Source: Castanea sativa (taxonomy: Eukaryota > Streptophyta > Magnoliopsida > Fagales > Fagaceae). Taken from it: a stretch of DNA of 64,000 bases. Under the pieces are notes generated by a model. That model was not told the DNA's origin and made no database searches. It saw nothing but the letters and a program-made list of their open reading frames with translations. The position numbers and the translations under genes are program-made. The stretch covers positions 32,942,373 through 33,006,372 of the forward strand of contig NC_134019.1 of the NCBI RefSeq assembly GCF_040712315.1, read 5' to 3'. Shown in pieces: positions 59,944 to 64,000 of the stretch. The stretch's first letter is position 1. Each line of letters opens with the position of its first letter.

Positions 59944-60872
59944 ATGCATGAAGAACTGAACCAATTTGTGAGAAATGATGTATGGGAACTTGCTCCAAGA
60001 CCTGAAGATGTTCATGTCATCAGGCCTAAATGGATTTTCAAAAACAAAACAGATGAAGATGGAGAGATTATCCGGAATAAATCATGGTTAGTGGCTCAAG
60101 GATATTCTCAAGTAGAAGGAGTAGACTTTGATGAATCCTTCGCTCCTGTGGCAAGACTTGAGTCTGTTCGTATTCTTATGTCAATTGCATGTACTATGAA
60201 CTTCAAACTCTATCAAATGGATATAAAATGTGCATTTCTAAACAGGTACCTGAATGAAGAAGTGTTTGTTGAACAACACAAAGGCTTTGAGGATCCTCAC
60301 TTCCATGATCATGTGTTGAGACTGAAGAAAGCTTTGTATGGCTTGAAACAAGCTCCTAAAGCTTGGTATGATTGACTTACCCATTATCTCCTTGATAGAG
60401 GATTCAAAAGGGGGTATGCCGACCAGACCTTATTTGTCAAAAATGATGAAGATTATCTTTTAGTGGCTCAAGTATATGTTGATGACATAGTTTTTGGAGC
60501 TACCATTGATGATTGGGCTATGGAATTCTCTGAGGAGATGAAAAAAGAATTTGAGATGAGTATGGTGGGGGAGCTTACATTTTTCTTAGGCCTTTAAGTC
60601 AAACAAAAGAAGGAAGGCATATTCATCTCATAAGAAAAGTATGCTAGAAATATTGTCAAAAAATTTGGACTAGACTCCAAAAAGCATGCTTCCACTCCTA
60701 TGAGTTCGTCCACGAAGCTGAATGTTGATTCTTCTGGAGTAGAAGTGAGTCCAACCTTGTATAGGAGTATCATTAGGAGTTTACTCTATCACAGCTAGTA
60801 GATCGGATATTGCATTTAGTGTTGGTGTTTGTACTAGATATCAAGCTGCTCCAAAGGCATCCCACCTAACTG
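59944..60872 (+). pseudogene. copia reverse transcriptase, interrupted
   Basis: RT begins ELNQFVRNDVWELAPRP, with motifs RPKWIFKNKTDEDGEI, VDFDESFAPVARLESVRI, YQMDIKCAFLN and LYGLKQAPKAWYD before TGA at 60373-60375, likely from CGA. In the same frame LTHYLLDRGFKRGYADQTLF and the catalytic YVDD (in AQVYVDDIVFGA, near 60477) follow. More stops come at 60595-60597 and about 60633. Part of the region between RT and RNase H is frameshifted near 60780. Confidence 0.82.
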
Positions 60873-60874
60873 CT

Positions 60875-61395
60875 GTGAAGCGAATCATACGATATATCAA
60901 TGGAACTCCAGATTATGGGTTGTGGTATTCAAAGGACTCGAATGCTTGTCTTGCTGGTTATTCAGATGCAGACTGGGCTGGAAGTGTGGATGATCGAAAG
61001 AGTACTTCAGGAGGCTGCTTCTACCTTGGTAACAACCTTGTCTCTTGGATGAGCAAGAAACAAAACTCCGTGTCTCTTTCCACGGCTGAAGCTGAATACA
61101 TAGCCGCTTGAAGTTGCTGCACATAACTCCTTTGGATGAAGAAACTACTTCATGACTATGGGATTCCTCAAGATACAATGTGTGTTTTCTATGATAACAA
61201 TAAATTTCTCTAAGAACCTGGTTCAGCATTCAAAGTCAAAGCATATAGAGATATGCTACCACTTCATTCGAGATATAGTGGAAGATAAAGTCGTGTGTCT
61301 TGAGTTCATACACACTAACAATCAAAAGGTAGACATCTTCACCAAACCTCTCGATGGTCCACGGTTTGAATCACTTTGTAAGACCATTGGCTGGA
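60875..61395 (+). pseudogene. copia RNase H, interrupted
   Basis: RYINGTPDYGLWYSKDSN, SDADWAGSVDDRKSTSGGCF and LSTAEAEYIAA mark the copia RNase H, with catalytic acids DAD, E and a later D. A stop follows at about 61111. The last conserved block, HSKSKHIEICYHFIRD and NNQKVDIFTKPLDGPRFESL, is at 61225-61380. The frame runs directly into LTR sequence at about 61396. Confidence 0.8.
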
Positions 61396-62810
61396 TCTCG
61401 CAGGTGGCTTGCGGCTTGCAAGCCACTAGATGATGCACACGAGTGAAGCGTGTAGAGAAGTTGAACAGTCAAGCTAGCTGGAGCATTACAGGACAAAAAG
61501 TCAAGTCTGACCATTCTGTTTGCTCGCAGCTTGAACTCGCGACTCAATCAAGTCGCAAGGCCAAGTCGCCAACCAGCCCTGTTTGGAAAAACCTAACTCT
61601 TCGCATTCCATTCTCACTCTAGTATAAAAACCCTTATACCCACAAAATGTAGAGAGCTTCTAGAGAGAATTTTGAGAGAGAAATCCTAGAGAAAAACAAG
61701 ATTGACTCATCCATAATCTTCACATAGAGACTCTTCAAATTCCTCTACTCTCTTCCTCTCCATTTTACATCCTTGAGAGGTACATTACCGAAACCTTTTC
61801 TCACCATACCCATATCTGTGAGAAGGCTGTTTGGTGCTTTGGGAAGCAGTTAAGAATCACTTGTTGTTGAACTTCACCCTTACAAATCTATGAAACAGAT
61901 GCTAGAAGCACAACATTATACTTGTGCTGGATGCCACAAACATTTTGATGATGGAAAGACTATGATGCAAGACTTTGTACAGACATTTGGTTGGGGTAAG
62001 CCTCGGCTTTGTGAATACACTAGTCAATTATATTGTTCTTCATGCCATGCAAATGAAACTGCGGTCTTGCCAGCAAGAGTTTTGCATCAATGGGATTTTA
62101 TTCAATATGTAGTCTCTCAGATGGCTAAATCATATCTGGATTCTATACATGACCAGGTACTTTGGATACTCACCCTCACTTTCAATGGTTCACTATGCTG
62201 TTATGTATTGCAGTATAGCTTCTTAATGGGAGTAAATGATTTGAGATTTATTGAGTAGTATACATAATAAAGCATTTCAGCTTTTGACTTTGGCTTCAAT
62301 TATGCATCATGGTCCAATTTTGCTCAACTAGGACTTGTTATGCATTTTATTCTCACATTGGTTAATGCTATGGGTTGTAGCGGAATCCAGTAAGCTAAAG
62401 AAGAAATAGGTTCGGAGCAACCTCGTTGGAGTAGGAGCTTAGAGGGCTTAGGTACACTGGGTAGATTAGGCTTGGAGGGTCTTTTGTTGTCCATGTATCT
62501 CAACTACATTTTTTAGTGGATTATTGGCCGCTTGGAGGGCAGCGGAGAGGTTTTACGCCGAGGGCTTCGGTTTTCTCTTTGATAACATATCATTGTATTG
62601 TCCTTGTGTTTGCATCTCTCTTCCCTTAATCTTTGCCATTTAATTTTTGCTGTGGATGTGATTTTATTTGATTTAGATTATGTTATCAATTTTGTTTTAG
62701 CTTATTTACATTTTCCACACGTACATTGTTTTTTTATAAGCTTGAATTGGTAATTTGTAATTTAGGGGTTTAAATGTTCAAAGGTGTTTTACATGCTTAT
62801 TGAACTTTCA
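61396..62810 (+). repeat. 3' LTR of the copia element, 5'-truncated and carrying an insert
   Basis: Alignment with the 5' LTR begins at the equivalent of about 57066 (GCGGCTTGCAAGC), so the first 160 bp or so of the LTR is gone. It continues to GGGAAGCAGTTAAGAA at 61856, is interrupted until TCACATTGG at 62353, and then matches to GAACTTTCA at 62810. Confidence 0.85.
61857..62352 (+). pseudogene. captured exon of a Rubicon-homology (DUF4206) zinc-domain gene
   Basis: This insert is absent from the 5' LTR, where about 10 bp occupies its place. An exon in frame from about 61857 to 62156 encodes VELHPYKSMKQMLEAQHYTC, AGCHKHFDDGKTM, DFVQTFGWGKPRLCEY, LYCSSCHANETAVLPARV and VSQMAKSYLDSIHDQ. This is the start of the Rubicon-homology/DUF4206 cysteine-rich domain found in plant PX-domain proteins (At3g48195-like, named from memory). 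Two CxxC-type pairs are visible. The exon ends CAG|GTACTT at 62156/62157 and intron-like sequence follows to 62352. So genomic DNA, not spliced RNA, was captured, in the element's sense orientation. Only a fraction of the domain is present and the frame ends at 62256-62258. Confidence 0.75.
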
Positions 62811-63426
62811 TACTTGTATTTACAATTTTCATGGTGTTGGTTTATGCTCTGCAAAACGAATTCCAATCATTCCTAAGGCTTGATTACTACTTTCTTTCAT
62901 CTGTCTATACTGTTGTTCATTTTTGTGTAAATTTTTTATTGTTTAATTATATAATTTTGTGGTTTTCCTATGATTGATGTTGCATGTTTATTCTCTTTCA
63001 TTTGCCTATACTTTCTTTCCTTTTTGTCAATAATTTTTATTATTTAATTATAAAATTGTTTTATTTTCCTATCATTGATGTTGCATGTTTTTTTTCTTTT
63101 TCATAACACATTATCAGCATGAGTCTCTACCCAATTTTGAAAGGAAGTTGTAATCCCATTATTCTTCAAACATCAAAGATTATTTGTTTCGTTTTCTTAA
63201 CTCACTATAAGTTTTCTTTTCTGCTCATAATTTTAGTGATTTTTAATTGATTAAAAAAAGTTCTTTGAGATTCACGTTATTATATTGTTATATATTGTTA
63301 TGAGATGCATGTTATGAGATTCACATTTAATTGATTAAAATATTTTGCTAAAAATGGTTTGTGATAAAGCAACTTAATTATAACTATATGTACCGTGTAT
63401 AAATAAACCTTGAATATATATGTAAT
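62811..63426 (+). mobile_element. Helitron C, right part, and AT-rich spacer
   Basis: After the TACTT duplication, CAAAACGAATTCCAATCATT matches Helitron B near 46567. TTGATGTTGCATGTTTATT-type text is repeated at about 62970 and 63077. The similarity fades after about 63120. Confidence 0.5.
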
Positions 63427-63618
63427 GATGAGAATCAACAAGCATTCAAGGATCCATTACATGTTCCAGTTGGGCCTATTACAAGAGCAAGATCCAAGAA
63501 GATCAAAGAAGCACTTAATGGGCTGATTCAAGAGATTTGGGCTGATTTTAACACAGGACATTCCAAGCTGGGCCCAAAGGAAGATGAAAGCGTAATAAAT
63601 TTAATTCAAGCTATTTAG
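63427..63618 (+). pseudogene. C-terminal tail of a Ty3/gypsy polyprotein
   Basis: A frame without its own ATG encodes DENQQAFKDPLHVPVGPITR, ARSKKIKEALNGLIQEIWAD and SVINLIQAI to TAG at 63616-63618. PxGPITRARxKKxKEAL is a familiar tail of plant gypsy pol polyproteins beyond the integrase. Nothing recognisable precedes it, so the copy is truncated on the left. Confidence 0.55.
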
Positions 63619-64000
63619 GGCTGATCTGGCTTAATTGGAAGTGATTTATGGCGTGAATTAATGGCTGATTGACTTTCCAGCTCTATATCAGTTAAGACAG
63701 ATTTTTTCCTATTTTGGATCTGTTAATTTCAGACCAAATCAACTTTTATTTAGGGTTTTATTATTTAGAACGTTTTTTAGTTTTTTTCCTTGTTTTTAGG
63801 TGCATTTAATGCTTTTAGGTCAAATTTGATTCCTGATATGGTAAGGTATCAATTAGGAGTTATTTTAGAATATATTTTCTTGGCTGTCAAGTTTTATGGA
63901 GCCCTTAAATAGGCCCTAAAGTCTGTAAACGTTTTTTTAGAATATTATTGAATAAAAATCAGAAAATGTGAGGCTTTGCTCTTCTTTTGGTTCTTCAAGA
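63619..64000 (+). other. probable 3' non-coding/LTR start of the gypsy fragment
   Basis: AT-rich sequence following the polyprotein tail, including GAATAAAAATCAG near the window end. LTR boundaries cannot be fixed because the element leaves the window. Confidence 0.3.

Larger units (their letters stand above)
56906..62810 (+). mobile_element. Sirevirus-like Ty1/copia retrotransposon, defective, inserted in Helitron C
   Basis: TACTT flanks the element at 56901-56905 and 62811-62815. The 5' LTR (56906-57981) is followed by TGGTATCAGAGC (57984-57995), the initiator-tRNA-Met primer site. The order is gag, protease, integrase, RT, RNase H, as in copia. The RT (VDFDESFAPVARLESVRILM, LYGLKQAPKAWYD) resembles Sireviruses. 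The element has lost most of gag, the end of the internal region with the polypurine tract, and the first 160 bp or so of the 3' LTR. Pol has several stops and frameshifts. The 3' LTR carries a 496-bp insert of host-gene origin. Confidence 0.88.

Overview
This window looks like a transposon-rich intergenic block of a eudicot nuclear genome, probably a woody plant. The evidence is AT-rich non-coding DNA, GT-AG introns, a TIR-NLR resistance-type gene (a class absent from grasses), and every major class of plant transposon. Species is not provable from the sequence; a tree such as a Fagaceae member is only a guess from the style of the TIR-NLR and repeats.

Only two host genes are clear. (1) A plus-strand TIR-NBS-LRR gene at 5029-9369 keeps its exon structure (TIR / NB-ARC / linker / LRR plus C-JID) but has an in-frame stop in the TIR exon and a one-base deletion just after the P-loop, so I call it a pseudogene. 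(2) A minus-strand three-exon 2-oxoglutarate/Fe(II) dioxygenase at 52603-55520 is intact. Its exons sum to 1053 nt (350 aa) and its metal and 2OG ligands are all present.

Layout. 1-3525: 3' end of a Sirevirus-like Ty1/copia element (post-pol region with repeated polypurine tracts, then a 1080-bp LTR). 3526-5028: spacer with a SINE-like piece and the NLR leader. 5029-9369: NLR pseudogene. 10249-24041: a complete 13.8-kb Tat-type Ty3/gypsy element with 936-bp LTRs, a 5-bp target duplication, a dual RNase H, a deleted integrase core and a 5-kb repeat-laden 3' region carrying a tRNA-derived SINE. 24047-28330: debris including two LINE 3' ends pointing tail to tail. 28576-30005: solo LTR. 31580-33640: gene-like AT-rich sequence that may be a Helitron cargo. 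33763-34302: a broken acidic low-complexity reading frame. 35061-37244: three apparently identical 728-bp tandem units, each holding a Helitron terminus. 38040-38520: degraded LTR end plus primer-binding site. 43096-43441: a CACTA-type terminus made of stacked hairpins. 44660-45160: degenerate minisatellite. About 45320-51102: two head-to-tail Helitrons, the second carrying unidentified exon-like cargo. 52603-55520: dioxygenase gene. 56486 onward: another Helitron copy, split by a 5.9-kb Sirevirus-like copia element (56906-62810) with target duplication TACTT. The 3' LTR of that element has swallowed a piece of a host gene encoding a Rubicon-homology/DUF4206 zinc domain. 63427-64000: tail of another gypsy polyprotein.

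Most of the sequence is mobile DNA in several nested layers. No host pathway or operon is present. The items most worth a second look are the gene fragment inside the copia LTR, the perfect 728-bp triplication, the tandem Helitrons, the clean loss of the Tat integrase core, and the LTR-like TATA region inside the Tat 3' non-coding part.
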